Below are positions 9,284 through 18,821 of a DNA stretch of 64,000 nt, piece after piece. Numbering within the stretch: the first letter of the stretch is position 1; every line of letters begins with the position of its first letter. The notes under the pieces were generated by a model. That model worked only from the letters and a program-made list of their open reading frames with translations, was not told where the DNA came from and ran no database searches. Source of the DNA: DAIPJH01 sp036770365 (GTDB lineage: Bacteria > Pseudomonadota > Alphaproteobacteria > Rickettsiales > UBA998); assembly GCA_036770365.1 (NCBI GenBank), contig DAIPJH010000002.1, positions 1 to 64,000 of the forward strand, written 5' to 3'. Both the position numbers and the translations under genes were made by a program.

Positions 9284-10168
9284 CTAAAAACCAATGTGAC
9301 GACGAAAGGCCACCACGCGATCAACGCCGCTTAAATCTTTCAACACCGCCTCAGCATCTAGCCCTACACCACGACCAATCGCCACCACAGCATCTGCTTG
9401 TCCCGCTCCAACCTCAAGAAACAACCATCCGCCTGCAACCAAACGTCCTGTTGCTTGTGGAATCAGTGCGCGATAAGCATCCAAACCATCATCACCTGCT
9501 ACCAGCGCAGAAGTTGGATCAAAATCTTTCACTTCCCTCGGCAATATTTCCATATCAGACACCGTGATATAAGGAGGATTACTCACAATCACATCAAATG
9601 TGCCTTCGACATCTGCCAACCAATCACTACACAAAAAACGTGTGCGAAGTGCTAAACGCTGATTACGCGCATTGCGCTGCGCCACTTGCAGTGCAGCATC
9701 ACTTTTATCCACGGCTATTCCCGAAGCATAGGGGAATTCACGCAATAACGAAAGCAAAATACACCCTGTTCCCGTTCCCACATCTAAAAAACGCCACGGA
9801 GCAAACCTATCTTGACACTCTTCCAACACCGCTTCAATCAAAATCTCTGTATCGGGGCGGGGATCAAGCGTATCTTTGGTAGTGATGAACTCATCTTTCC
9901 AAAAGGCTTTAGTGCCGATAATTTTTGCTACTGGCTCATGCACAGCGCGACGTGCCACCAGATTGACAAAATACTGCGCTTCTTCCTCCACCATCTCCAT
10001 AGTGCGCCCAGCAATCAACTGTTCGTGTGAAACACCCAGCACAAATTGCATCAGCATCCGCGCATCAAGCGCAGCAGACTCAATCCCCGCTGCGCGCAAA
10101 TCCAAGCGCGCCTGCGCCAGCATTTCGTCCATGTGATAACTTGATTGTTTTGCTAATACTGCATTCAT
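9284..10168 (-). CDS. prmC: Release-factor glutamine N5-methyltransferase PrmC
   Basis: 294-aa SAM-dependent enzyme that methylates the glutamine of the GGQ motif in release factors. Motifs: the glycine-rich SAM loop DVGTGTGCILLSLL and the catalytic NPPY near residues 197-200. The N-terminal helical domain (about residues 1-90) is present. Its substrate gene prfA lies just upstream with a 16-nt gap, so the two are co-transcribed. GGAG precedes the ATG. Confidence 0.96.
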   Translation of the reverse strand: MNAVLAKQSSYHMDEMLAQARLDLRAAGIESAALDARMLMQFVLGVSHEQLIAGRTMEMVEEEAQYFVNLVARRAVHEPVAKIIGTKAFWKDEFITTKDTLDPRPDTEILIEAVLEECQDRFAPWRFLDVGTGTGCILLSLLREFPYASGIAVDKSDAALQVAQRNARNQRLALRTRFLCSDWLADVEGTFDVIVSNPPYITVSDMEILPREVKDFDPTSALVAGDDGLDAYRALIPQATGRLVAGGWLFLEVGAGQADAVVAIGRGVGLDAEAVLKDLSGVDRVVAFRRHIGF

Positions 10169-10184
10169 GTTTTTGCTCCGCTTC

Positions 10185-11261
10185 CTACACCAACGCCGCT
10201 AATCTACGCGCCTGATCTTCTGTCATCAGCGCATCGACCAATTCTTTAATGCCTTCACCAACCATTACTTGATCAATTTTGTATAAGGTCACGTTGATAC
10301 GATGGTCGGTGACGCGCCCTTGCGGGAAGTTATAGGTACGAATACGCTCCGACCTGTCACCACTACCTACTTGACCTTTACGATCTGCCGCACGTGCCAA
10401 ATCTAGTTTTTCACGCTCGGCTTCATAAATACGTGCGCGCAGAATTTTCAACGCCTTCGCCTTATTCTTATGCTGAGATTTTTCGTCTTGTTGCTGCACC
10501 GTGATACCTGTTGGCAAATGAACAATCCGCACCGCGCTGTCCGTCGTATTCACAGACTGACCACCTGGTCCGCTTGAGCGGAACACATCAATCCGCAAAT
10601 CTTTTTCTTCAATCTGAATATCGACTTCTTCTGCCTCAGGCAACACCGCCACCGTCGCCGCAGAGGTATGAATACGCCCTTGTGTTTCCGTAAGTGGCAC
10701 ACGCTGCACACGATGTACACCAGATTCAAATTTCAAACGCGCATAAACATTTTTACCTGCAATCTCTGCACTGGCTTCTTTAATACCGCCAACATCATTA
10801 TCCGTGTAACTCATCACTTCAAATTTCCAGCCCATAATCTCAGAAAAACGCTGATACATACGGAAGAGTTCCATTGCAAACAAACCCGCTTCATCACCAC
10901 CTGCGCCTGCACGTACTTCTAAAATCACATTCTTAGCATCCGCTTCATCTTTTGGTAACAATGACACACGTACTTGACGCTCTAATTCTGGTATTAATTT
11001 TTCTAGCCCGCGCTTTTCTTCCAAAGCAAGTGCCTTCATCTCTTCATCAGAATCTTTATCATCAATCAACTGCTGCGTCTCTGCAAGCTCTTGTTGCGCT
11101 TGTTTCAGACTCAGAATCGTCTCAACAATCGGGGTTAAATCCGAAAATTCACGCGAAAATTTAGCATAATCTCCACCCGCCAAAGCATCTGGTTTTGCTA
11201 ATTTATCAGAGAGTTCACGGTGCTTTTTAATAAGTCCGTCTAATTTTTCTTGGAATGACAT
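10185..11261 (-). CDS. prfA: Peptide chain release factor 1
   Basis: 358 aa, the normal length. RF1 reads UAA/UAG and triggers peptide release. The GGQ loop sits within SSGPGGQSVNTTDSAVRI (about residue 230), and the codon-recognition region lies in the central domain. It is followed by prmC, whose product modifies its GGQ glutamine, and preceded 23 nt away by hisS. No internal frameshift is seen. Confidence 0.97.
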   Translation of the reverse strand: MSFQEKLDGLIKKHRELSDKLAKPDALAGGDYAKFSREFSDLTPIVETILSLKQAQQELAETQQLIDDKDSDEEMKALALEEKRGLEKLIPELERQVRVSLLPKDEADAKNVILEVRAGAGGDEAGLFAMELFRMYQRFSEIMGWKFEVMSYTDNDVGGIKEASAEIAGKNVYARLKFESGVHRVQRVPLTETQGRIHTSAATVAVLPEAEEVDIQIEEKDLRIDVFRSSGPGGQSVNTTDSAVRIVHLPTGITVQQQDEKSQHKNKAKALKILRARIYEAEREKLDLARAADRKGQVGSGDRSERIRTYNFPQGRVTDHRINVTLYKIDQVMVGEGIKELVDALMTEDQARRLAALV

Positions 11262-11284
11262 CTATAACTTCTCGTTATTCTTAA

Positions 11285-12541
11285 CTACGCCAACATTGCT
11301 TTGTTTAACGTATCCATTGCTACTTGATGCTGCTCACCTGTTTCCAGATTTTTCACCATTACCACACCTGATGACACCTCATCAGACCCAATCATTATCA
11401 CATATTTTGCCTGCATCTTATCGGCTTTTTTCATACGTTTGCCAACATTACCCTTTAGCAACTGTTCAACATAGACCTCGTCTGCACGAAGCTGCCCTGC
11501 AATTGCCATGGCCACAGGGATTTCAGCATCACCCATCGACATCACCACAATCGGCGTTGTCACTTCTGGAACATTCCCTACTTGCAGCGACTGCATCACC
11601 AGAGCCAAACGCTCCATCCCTGCTGCCCAACCAATACCTGCAATCTCTGGCCCACCCATTTGTGCCACTAAGCCGTCATAACGACCACCCGCAAGGACAG
11701 TATTCTGCGCACCCAAAGCACTACAGGTACACTCGAACACGCTATGAGTATAATAATCTAACCCTCTCACCAAGCGGGGGCTTACCATATACGAAATTTT
11801 CAAGCTATCAAGCCCTAGTTTTACTGTCTCAAACCAATCTTTTGACTGCGCATTAAACGCATCTTGCAAAACAGGAGCGTTTAACACTATTTTCTTATCT
11901 TCTTCTTGCTTAGAATCGAGTACACGCAACGGATTTTTCTCCATGCGCAAACGGCTTTCTTCTGATAAATCAGCGGCATGATCACTCAAATACGTCAGCA
12001 AGATATCACGATACGACGCACGTGATTCCACGTCACCCAATGAATTAATTTCTAAAGTGACGTGATTATCCAACCCAAGCGACCTCAAAACCTGCTTCGC
12101 GCAGGCGAGCATTTCCACATCATGCCACGGTGAATCCGCTCCAATCATCTCTACCCCAATTTGATGGAATTGGCGCAAACGCCCTTTTTGCGGGCGTTCA
12201 TAACGAAAGGCAGGGCCACTATAGAATGCTTTAAAAGGAAGATTTTGGGTAAGACCAGCACTAAGAAACGCACGCACCACACTCGCCGTCAGCTCAGGAC
12301 GCAGCGTAATCGACTCACCGCCTCTATCGTCAAATGTATAAGTTTCCTTGGTCACCACATCGGACGTATCGCCCAGCGTACGGTGAAACACCTCCGTAAA
12401 CTCAAAAATCGGCGTAGTGACTTCTTCAAAACCATACAGCCCTGTTACTCCCCGTGCCGACTCACGAATGAAATGATGCAGGCGCATCTCCTCCCCCATC
12501 AAGTCATGTGTACCGCGTACAGGTTGAATTTGCTTGCTCAT
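11285..12541 (-). CDS. hisS: Histidyl-tRNA synthetase
   Basis: 418-aa class II aminoacyl-tRNA synthetase that charges tRNA-His. Motif 2 is seen in FRYERPQKGRLRQFHQIGVE, the histidine-specific stretches in GLDYYTHSVFEC and GGRYDGL, and motif 3 in GIGWAAGMERL. The C-terminal anticodon-binding domain (from about residue 325) is complete. An AGGT ribosome site precedes ATG 12541. It lies between ispG and prfA; a repeat-rich 116-bp gap separates it from ispG. Confidence 0.96.
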   Translation of the reverse strand: MSKQIQPVRGTHDLMGEEMRLHHFIRESARGVTGLYGFEEVTTPIFEFTEVFHRTLGDTSDVVTKETYTFDDRGGESITLRPELTASVVRAFLSAGLTQNLPFKAFYSGPAFRYERPQKGRLRQFHQIGVEMIGADSPWHDVEMLACAKQVLRSLGLDNHVTLEINSLGDVESRASYRDILLTYLSDHAADLSEESRLRMEKNPLRVLDSKQEEDKKIVLNAPVLQDAFNAQSKDWFETVKLGLDSLKISYMVSPRLVRGLDYYTHSVFECTCSALGAQNTVLAGGRYDGLVAQMGGPEIAGIGWAAGMERLALVMQSLQVGNVPEVTTPIVVMSMGDAEIPVAMAIAGQLRADEVYVEQLLKGNVGKRMKKADKMQAKYVIMIGSDEVSSGVVMVKNLETGEQHQVAMDTLNKAMLA

Positions 12542-12571
12542 ATCATGTACCTATTCATTTTCTTGTTCTTT

Positions 12572-12689
12572 GTTTTGGCAAAGCCAAAACTCCCTTCTCC
12601 CCTTGATGAGATAAGACTTTAGATAAGGACGACGCTTTAATAAGCACCCCTCTCACCCTAACCCTCTCCCACAAGAGGAGAGGAAACTT
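12572..12689 (+). repeat. Dispersed palindromic repeat, copy 2
   Basis: The same modules as at 8385-8437, arranged head to head: a perfect hairpin GTTTTGGC-AAA-GCCAAAAC (12572-12590) followed by the C/T-rich unit in inverted sense, then at 12645-12689 a second C/T-rich unit containing CCCTCTCCCACAAGAGGAG. The unit overlaps the last 11 codons of ispG, which read GKVSSPLVGEG. SPLVGEG-like tails are a familiar sign of a widespread bacterial palindromic repeat translated as a gene end. Confidence 0.72.
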
Positions 12690-13899
12690 TACCATATGTC
12701 CTCGCCACATACGCTTCGACTCTTGCCTTAAACTCACTCGCAATACCATCCCCACGCAAGGTTGCCACTTTATGCCCGTCCTCAAACACAGGCGCGACAG
12801 GGGTTTCGCCTGTTCCAGGCAAGCTGATCCCAATATTGGCTTGCTTGCTCTCTCCCGGTCCGTTGACAATGCAGCCCATCACCGCAACATCCATCGCCTC
12901 CACGCCCTGATACTCTGTACGCCAGCGCGGCATCTGCTCACGCAGCCAGCTTTGAATGTCGCCTGCAAGTTCTTGAAAATAAGTGCTAGTGGTACGCCCA
13001 CACCCCGGACATGCTGTCACCATCGGTGTAAAGGCACGCAGCCCCATTGTTTGTAAGATCTCTTGCCCAACAATCACTTCTTCCGTACGACTAGTATTTG
13101 GGGACGGCGTCAGAGAAATACGAATTGTATCGCCAATACCTTCTTGCAACAAGACACTCAAGCCCGCAGTAGACGCAACAACACCTTTTGAACCAATCCC
13201 CGCTTCGGTTAAGCCCAAATGCAGCGCATAATTGCAACGTTTTGCCAATTCGCGGTACACTGCGATTAAATCCTGCACACGGCTGACCTTACATGAAATC
13301 ACAATTTTATTTGCAGCAAGCCCGACCGACTCTGCCATCTTCGCACTTTCTAGTGCAGACACCAACAACGCCTCACGACTCACTTCTGGCAATGTTCTAG
13401 GCGTGGCACTCGCCGCATTCTCATCGAGCAACCGCGCCAACACCGCTTGGTCTAGACTACCCCAATTCACACCAATGCGCACGGGTTTATCGTATAAAAT
13501 CGCCTGCTCAACCATCTGCGAAAACTGCATGTCTTGCTTCGCACCGAAACCGACATTTCCAGGATTGATGCGGTATTTCCCAAGTGATTGGGCCATCTCA
13601 GGATAATCGATGAGCAAACGATGTCCATTATAATGAAAATCACCAATCAACGGAACATGACATCCTAGCTTATCTAGCCCTTCTCGGATGTAAGGCACTG
13701 CAGCGGCAGAAGCTTCATTATTGACCGTGATACGCACCAGTTCCGAACCGACGTCCGCAAGCTGCTTAGTTTGGATAATTGTACCTTCAATATCCGCGGT
13801 ATCGGTATTGGTCATTGATTGCACCACCACAGGCGCGCCGCCACCAATAACGACATGCCCCACACGCACTTGATGCGTACAATACCCAGATATACTCAT
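12658..13899 (-). CDS. ispG: 4-hydroxy-3-methylbut-2-en-1-yl diphosphate synthase (GcpE)
   Basis: 413-aa [4Fe-4S] enzyme of the MEP isoprenoid pathway, turning MEcPP into HMBPP. Cluster ligands are in TACPGCGRTT and in VMGCIVNGPGES; the N-terminal TIM barrel carries VQSMTNTDT and GDFHYNG. The C-terminal residues SSPLVGEG come from a dispersed repeat and replace or extend the native end. It starts 3 nt after the RodZ-like gene, so the two are co-transcribed. Confidence 0.96.
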   Translation of the reverse strand: MSISGYCTHQVRVGHVVIGGGAPVVVQSMTNTDTADIEGTIIQTKQLADVGSELVRITVNNEASAAAVPYIREGLDKLGCHVPLIGDFHYNGHRLLIDYPEMAQSLGKYRINPGNVGFGAKQDMQFSQMVEQAILYDKPVRIGVNWGSLDQAVLARLLDENAASATPRTLPEVSREALLVSALESAKMAESVGLAANKIVISCKVSRVQDLIAVYRELAKRCNYALHLGLTEAGIGSKGVVASTAGLSVLLQEGIGDTIRISLTPSPNTSRTEEVIVGQEILQTMGLRAFTPMVTACPGCGRTTSTYFQELAGDIQSWLREQMPRWRTEYQGVEAMDVAVMGCIVNGPGESKQANIGISLPGTGETPVAPVFEDGHKVATLRGDGIASEFKARVEAYVARTYGKVSSPLVGEG

Positions 13900-13902
13900 T
13901 GA

Positions 13903-14676
13903 TTACTTACCTAAAATCACCGCAAGCGGATGCGTCAAACGCATCAAACCAAACCCTTCTTGCTCCTTTAACATAAGCGCACGGTCATAGCAAGGCGGCC
14001 AATTTTGATAAGAAGCGGAAACACTACACGACGCCACAGGTGTTGGCTGCAATAATGTTCCCATATCCACATCCATTTCTAATTCACTAGGAAGTCCTGT
14101 CTGCATATAGTCATTCATATGCTGCGGCATTTGACGTACTTCGCTGACCACGGGAACGGGTTCATTCATACGCTCTTGCACCATCCACACCACAAAAAAT
14201 ACCGCCACAGCAATACATACGGAAATCAATAGGCTACTCACAGAAAGCACCCCTTGTGACCCACGTACGGCAGGGCGATGGCGATTTTCGTGTGGCAAAG
14301 CAATCGTCGCCACTGACTTTTTATAGATGGTATTTGCTCCCGCGACCTGCCCAATCGCATGAGCAGCCGAAATAGTATAATGCGACGCCGTGGGTACGGC
14401 ATGCGCCCCCACCACTTCTTTCATCGGAGGATGCTCAAGCAACGATTCAACGCCAAGCAACCGCATATAATTACTTAAATATCCTTTGGCATAAACCTGC
14501 CCAGGAAAAACAGAAAAATCCCCTTTTTCTAGTGCGACCACCCAATCACCACGAATACGCAAAGTCTGCGCCACATGATCAACATTCCAACCCAAACCCA
14601 TGCGAGAGTCGCGCAGCATCTCCCCTAAATGAACATAATCAACCTGTTGCATGGGAACTTCAAGTTTTGGCGTCAT
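13903..14676 (-). CDS. RodZ-like membrane protein with N-terminal HTH
   Basis: 257 aa. Residues of about 15-85 form an HTH_25/RodZ-type helix-turn-helix (LGEMLRDSRMGLGWNVDHVA...VYAKGYLSNYMRLLG). A single membrane span follows near 150-170 (VSSLLISVCIAVAVFFVVWM), then a short periplasmic tail. RodZ links MreB to the cell envelope in rod-shaped cells. The periplasmic part is shorter than in E. coli RodZ, so the function is inferred from domain order. The ATG overlaps the ptsP stop as ATGA, implying translational coupling. Confidence 0.75.
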   Translation of the reverse strand: MTPKLEVPMQQVDYVHLGEMLRDSRMGLGWNVDHVAQTLRIRGDWVVALEKGDFSVFPGQVYAKGYLSNYMRLLGVESLLEHPPMKEVVGAHAVPTASHYTISAAHAIGQVAGANTIYKKSVATIALPHENRHRPAVRGSQGVLSVSSLLISVCIAVAVFFVVWMVQERMNEPVPVVSEVRQMPQHMNDYMQTGLPSELEMDVDMGTLLQPTPVASCSVSASYQNWPPCYDRALMLKEQEGFGLMRLTHPLAVILGK

Positions 14677-16958
14677 ACTAACTGTACTCCATGATCACGC
14701 GCATAGGCTTGAAGGTGAGAACGCAAAGACACGTCCTTACGCTCCAAAATCATTTCCATATAATCGGTGATGTCTTTAAGGTTAACACTACGAATCATAT
14801 TTTTGATCATACCAATAGAAGCAGGCGGAATCGAAAGACTTCTAAGTCCACACGCAATCAATGCCATCGCCTCTAATGGCTTTGTGACCATATTTCCACA
14901 AAACCCAACGTCTACGCCTGCCTGTGCGCAACGCATAAATATAAACCGCATCATACGTAATACCGCTGGCGACAAAGGATCATAACGCGAAGACACACGA
15001 TCATTACTTCGATCTGCGGCAAAAAAGAACTGTAACAAATCATTACTACCGACCGAAATAAAATCTACCTGCGGCAACAACGCATCCAAATCAAACAGCA
15101 ACGAAGGAATCTCCAACATCACACCAACCCGTACGCGCGAAGGCACTGCATCTGATTCTTGTTTCAGATTTGCCAACTCCAACATGAGTAAACTTTTTGC
15201 TTCAGCAAGCTCTCCCGCGGAAGCAATCATTGGGAACATAATGCTTACTTCATTTCCCGCAGAAGCTTCTAGTAATGCACGTAGCTGATGACGAAGCAGC
15301 ACAGGCTGATCCAAGCCAATACGCGTTGCACGCCACCCCATTGCAGGATTTTCTTCCGCATCTGTATGAAGATAAGGAACTTCTTTATCTCCACCAATAT
15401 CAAAAGTACGAAAAATTATGCGCTTACCTGCCGCATTCTCCATAACTTGTGCATAGATTTTACGTTGCGCTTCAATAGTTGGAAAAGAAGATGCAGCAAG
15501 ATACGGTAATTCGGTGCGGTAAAGCCCAATACCATCCACGTCCTCTGCCGCCATTTGCCGCGCATCAAGATGCAATCCAATATTGAGATTCATAGAAATA
15601 GCCACACCATCCAATGTCTCTGCGGGTAATCCACGTGTTGCCTGAAACGCTTCGTTTTGCTGCTCCTTCATCGCAATATGGCTGGCGACTTCTTGGCGGA
15701 AATCATCGCTTGGGCGAATATAAACTTCACCGTTATCGCCATCAACCACCACCATATCACCTGATTGGACAATGTCTGTGAGTTCATCAACGCCTGAAAC
15801 CACAGGAATATCCATCATCCGTGCAATCAGGGTGATGTGCGAGCCTGCCGATCCCTTTTCTAAAACAATTCCTTTGATATGTTCATGAGGATATTCCAAC
15901 AGTTCTGCTGGACCAAGAGAGCGCGCAACCAAAATAAACTGCTCAGGCAATGCCATATGCGCTGATGTAAAATTCACCCCACATAAATGGTGCAACAAAC
16001 GCGTCGAGATATCTTCTAGATCCTCAATACGCTGACGCACATAAGGGTTTTTTGCGGTTGCCAACCGTACGTGAAGATCCTCCAACACTTTTTTCACGGC
16101 CGCCTCGGCAGTCAACCCCGTATGCACTGCTTGAATCAAACTGTTCAACCACCCCTGATCTTGGGTAAACATGCGGTATGTTTCCATAATATCTGCATGG
16201 GCTTGATTCTCACGCACATGAGGATTATCCAACAACGTATCAACACTACGCTGCAATGCGAACATCGCCTGATGCAATCGTTTTTCTTCTGCATCAGTAT
16301 CGTCCGCAACTAATTTAGTAATCTCCACACTAGGGCGATGCAATACTGCGGGTGCTTTCGCAAGCCCCGGAGAAAGCTTATGTCCTGAACAGGAATGGGA
16401 CTCGCCTGCGGTCACGCGCTCACGCGCCAATGCCACCCGATCCACCAAACGCTGTGATACCGCTAATTCTGCCAGAACCATTGCCACAGTTTGCAGCACT
16501 TCCATTTGAAGCTCTGAATGCACACGTCCATGCTTACCCTGAACGACCAACACCCCAATCACTTGGTGATGCGACAAAATCGGCACCCCCACGAACGAGT
16601 GATAAATTTCCTCACCTGTTTCAGGTCGGTACGCAAATTTAGGATGATTTTGTGCATCTGCGAGATTTAGCGGCGTTGCCTCTGAAGCAATCTCTCCCAC
16701 TAAACCTTCACCAATCGCCAGCCGTGTTTTGTGAATCGCTTGAGGATTCAAGCCTGCGGTCGCATAAAGCTCTAATACTTGCCCCGGACGCATAATATAA
16801 ATCGAACATACGTCAGCACCAAGCCTCACCGAGATCAATGTCACCAATCGATCAAGTTTTGCCTGAACACGCTCTGCGCTAATCATGACGTCACGAACTT
16901 CCCTCAAAAGCTGTAAGGGAGATGCATCATGGGATGATACGGCTCTTAGTTCAGACAT
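14673..16958 (-). CDS. ptsP: PTS-Ntr enzyme I (PEP-protein phosphotransferase) with GAF domain
   Basis: 761 aa. An N-terminal GAF sensor domain (about 1-165) is followed by the enzyme I region: HPr-binding helices, the phosphohistidine swivel domain with GSAGSHITLIAR (active His near 375) and a C-terminal PEP-binding barrel (GFCGNMVTKPLEAM). It starts the nitrogen-related phosphorelay PtsP-PtsO-PtsN, in which no sugar is transported. The GAF domain senses nitrogen status (glutamine) in related proteins. It is the first gene of a minus-strand run ptsP - rodZ-like - ispG and is joined to the RodZ-like gene by an ATGA overlap. Confidence 0.95.
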   Translation of the reverse strand: MSELRAVSSHDASPLQLLREVRDVMISAERVQAKLDRLVTLISVRLGADVCSIYIMRPGQVLELYATAGLNPQAIHKTRLAIGEGLVGEIASEATPLNLADAQNHPKFAYRPETGEEIYHSFVGVPILSHHQVIGVLVVQGKHGRVHSELQMEVLQTVAMVLAELAVSQRLVDRVALARERVTAGESHSCSGHKLSPGLAKAPAVLHRPSVEITKLVADDTDAEEKRLHQAMFALQRSVDTLLDNPHVRENQAHADIMETYRMFTQDQGWLNSLIQAVHTGLTAEAAVKKVLEDLHVRLATAKNPYVRQRIEDLEDISTRLLHHLCGVNFTSAHMALPEQFILVARSLGPAELLEYPHEHIKGIVLEKGSAGSHITLIARMMDIPVVSGVDELTDIVQSGDMVVVDGDNGEVYIRPSDDFRQEVASHIAMKEQQNEAFQATRGLPAETLDGVAISMNLNIGLHLDARQMAAEDVDGIGLYRTELPYLAASSFPTIEAQRKIYAQVMENAAGKRIIFRTFDIGGDKEVPYLHTDAEENPAMGWRATRIGLDQPVLLRHQLRALLEASAGNEVSIMFPMIASAGELAEAKSLLMLELANLKQESDAVPSRVRVGVMLEIPSLLFDLDALLPQVDFISVGSNDLLQFFFAADRSNDRVSSRYDPLSPAVLRMMRFIFMRCAQAGVDVGFCGNMVTKPLEAMALIACGLRSLSIPPASIGMIKNMIRSVNLKDITDYMEMILERKDVSLRSHLQAYARDHGVQLV

Positions 16959-17103
16959 GAATCACTCTACTTTATGTTAACGCCATTCCAACAAAAGCTG
17001 AAACCGAATGCAACCCCCGCAAGACGCCAGCCTCTTTGAACACGGCAAGATTACTTTGATTATGCGTGATTCTTCACAGAAACGCAATGGGGCAACTGTG
17101 ACG

Positions 17104-18132
17104 CTATGCAGCAAATCTACTTGCACTACGTTCAATGAAATTTTCTGCTTGCGTCACCAACTCATCTAAAATCTCCCGCATCGGCTGAATCGCGCTGACC
17201 ATACCCACGCTTTGACCTGCCATCACCGAACCGTGTTCGACATCGCCATCAATCACGGCACGGCGCAATGCCCCCGCCCAATAATGCTCGATCTGCAACT
17301 GCGCTTCGTCTTTGGCATATTCACCCGCACGGAATTTTGCAATCACTTCTAACTGAAACCGAATAAAATCCTGCGTTGCCTTATTTTCAATCGCCCGCAC
17401 TGGAATCACAGGAAAATCAGGGTCAATCTGTGTTGACGGCATCGCATTGCGCGCCGCTGAACGAATAAACATTTTCTTGAAATTTTCATGCGCAATAGAC
17501 TCAGTCGCGCAGACAAAGCGTGTTCCAAGCTGAACGCCTGCTGCGCCCATCTCTAAATAAGACACTATCGCTTCACCACGACCGATACCACCCGCGACAA
17601 ATATCGGCACATCAGGCATATGTGGCAAAATCTCTTGCGCCAGGACTGAGGTTGATACAGGTCCAATATGTCCGCCTGCTTCCATACCTTCAATTACCAG
17701 CGCGTCTGCACCCATTTTCACCAGTTTTTTAGCAATTACTAACGCAGGTGCGAAGCAAATCACTTGTGCGCCAAATGCTTTAATCGCTGTAATCGTTGTG
17801 CCTTTTGGCAGGCCGCCCGCCAACACCACATGCGTGACCTGATGCTTCGCACATACCTCCACCAACTCATCGAGCTTTGGATGCATGGTAATTAGATTCA
17901 CCCCAAACGGCTTTGAAGTCATCGCTTTGGTTGCTGCGATTTCTTTATCAAGAAGTTCTGGCGGCATCGCACCACACGCAAGCACACCAAACCCACCCGC
18001 ATTTGACAGCGCAGATACTAAATTACGCTCCGATACCCATGACATTGCCCCGCCCATAATTGCGGTTTGTGTTCCCAAAAACTCTTTTCCACGCTGCCAA
18101 AGTTCATCAAGATTTTTGCATGCTAGGGTCAT
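17104..18132 (-). CDS. Nitronate monooxygenase / FabK-like FMN enzyme
   Basis: About 342 aa TIM-barrel flavoprotein of the 2-nitropropane dioxygenase family. Typical parts are GGAMSWVSERNLVSALSNAGGFG near the N-terminus, KPFGVNLI, VIEGMEAGGHIG and the FMN phosphate-binding VAGGIGRGEAI with GAAGVQLGTRFV. Members oxidise nitronates or, as FabK, reduce enoyl-ACP; the substrate here is not deducible. I prefer the ATG at 18132 because it puts the barrel start where the family has it. The frame is open to a TTG at 18198. Confidence 0.85.
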   Translation of the reverse strand: MTLACKNLDELWQRGKEFLGTQTAIMGGAMSWVSERNLVSALSNAGGFGVLACGAMPPELLDKEIAATKAMTSKPFGVNLITMHPKLDELVEVCAKHQVTHVVLAGGLPKGTTITAIKAFGAQVICFAPALVIAKKLVKMGADALVIEGMEAGGHIGPVSTSVLAQEILPHMPDVPIFVAGGIGRGEAIVSYLEMGAAGVQLGTRFVCATESIAHENFKKMFIRSAARNAMPSTQIDPDFPVIPVRAIENKATQDFIRFQLEVIAKFRAGEYAKDEAQLQIEHYWAGALRRAVIDGDVEHGSVMAGQSVGMVSAIQPMREILDELVTQAENFIERSASRFAA

Positions 18133-18236
18133 ATCAAAGGCTTTCTTATAGGCAACGGTTAAGACGTTAGACTTGCGTGGTTTTAGCACAAAAGTCAATC
18201 TTTAAGTAGATGAATGGAAGGAGGAAAGACTGCGAC

Positions 18237-18587
18237 CTACAGCCCACTCACAATCTGATGATTAATAAGTGGCATTTGCGTTTGAAAAGTGAAGCGTGCG
18301 GTATTAGCAACATCAATATTAAGAATGGTTGCATTATTGATAACCGCATTATTTTGACTATTTTGAATGATGGTCAAGAGTTGCGGCACGTCACTCAATT
18401 TCAACGTGGAAACCGAACTACCCACCTCATTCACTTTAATGATTTTTTGGAGATTCTGCGCACTGGTGGCGAATAAGTCTTTCGCCTCAATGCTATGCTC
18501 ATCAATCACCACGCCATTTAAAATGGTTTGGGTAAACAGTCCTATATCAAGGATCATCCCATTTGATGTCATAAAGCCACCACGCAC
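18237..18587 (-). CDS. Small protein of unknown function
   Basis: Up to 116 aa from a GTG at 18587; an ATG at 18572 (MTSNGMILDIG) is an alternative. I recognise no family. The sequence is rich in Asn, Ile, Val and Thr, with no Cys, no signal peptide and no membrane span. The regular alternation in the C-terminal half (NNAVINNATILNIDVANTARF) suggests beta-strands. AGGAAAT lies just before the GTG. It sits alone between the monooxygenase gene and gltB. It could be a real accessory gene or a chance ORF. Confidence 0.45.
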   Translation of the reverse strand: MRGGFMTSNGMILDIGLFTQTILNGVVIDEHSIEAKDLFATSAQNLQKIIKVNEVGSSVSTLKLSDVPQLLTIIQNSQNNAVINNATILNIDVANTARFTFQTQMPLINHQIVSGL

Positions 18588-18821
18588 ATTTCCTAATTAT
18601 TATGCTAGGTGGTACTTTATCGTACCCTCAATTACATCTAATAATGTCACACTAGAAACAACACCCCACGAAGGACAACCTTTGCCCTCTAGCTCTTACA
18701 AACACATGGGGTCACAGAAATAGAATCTTTCCACACATATGTAAAGTGAAAAAAACGCTCTATTCTATTGTTTTATAAAGTTACTTTTCGCACATGCAGC
18801 ATTTTTACGTAGATATGCCTA

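Noticed and set aside
12555..12869. 104-aa minus-strand ORF overlapping the ispG 3' end
   Set aside because: It runs through the palindromic repeat and the ispG end in another frame, and has the arginine-rich look of translated repeats.
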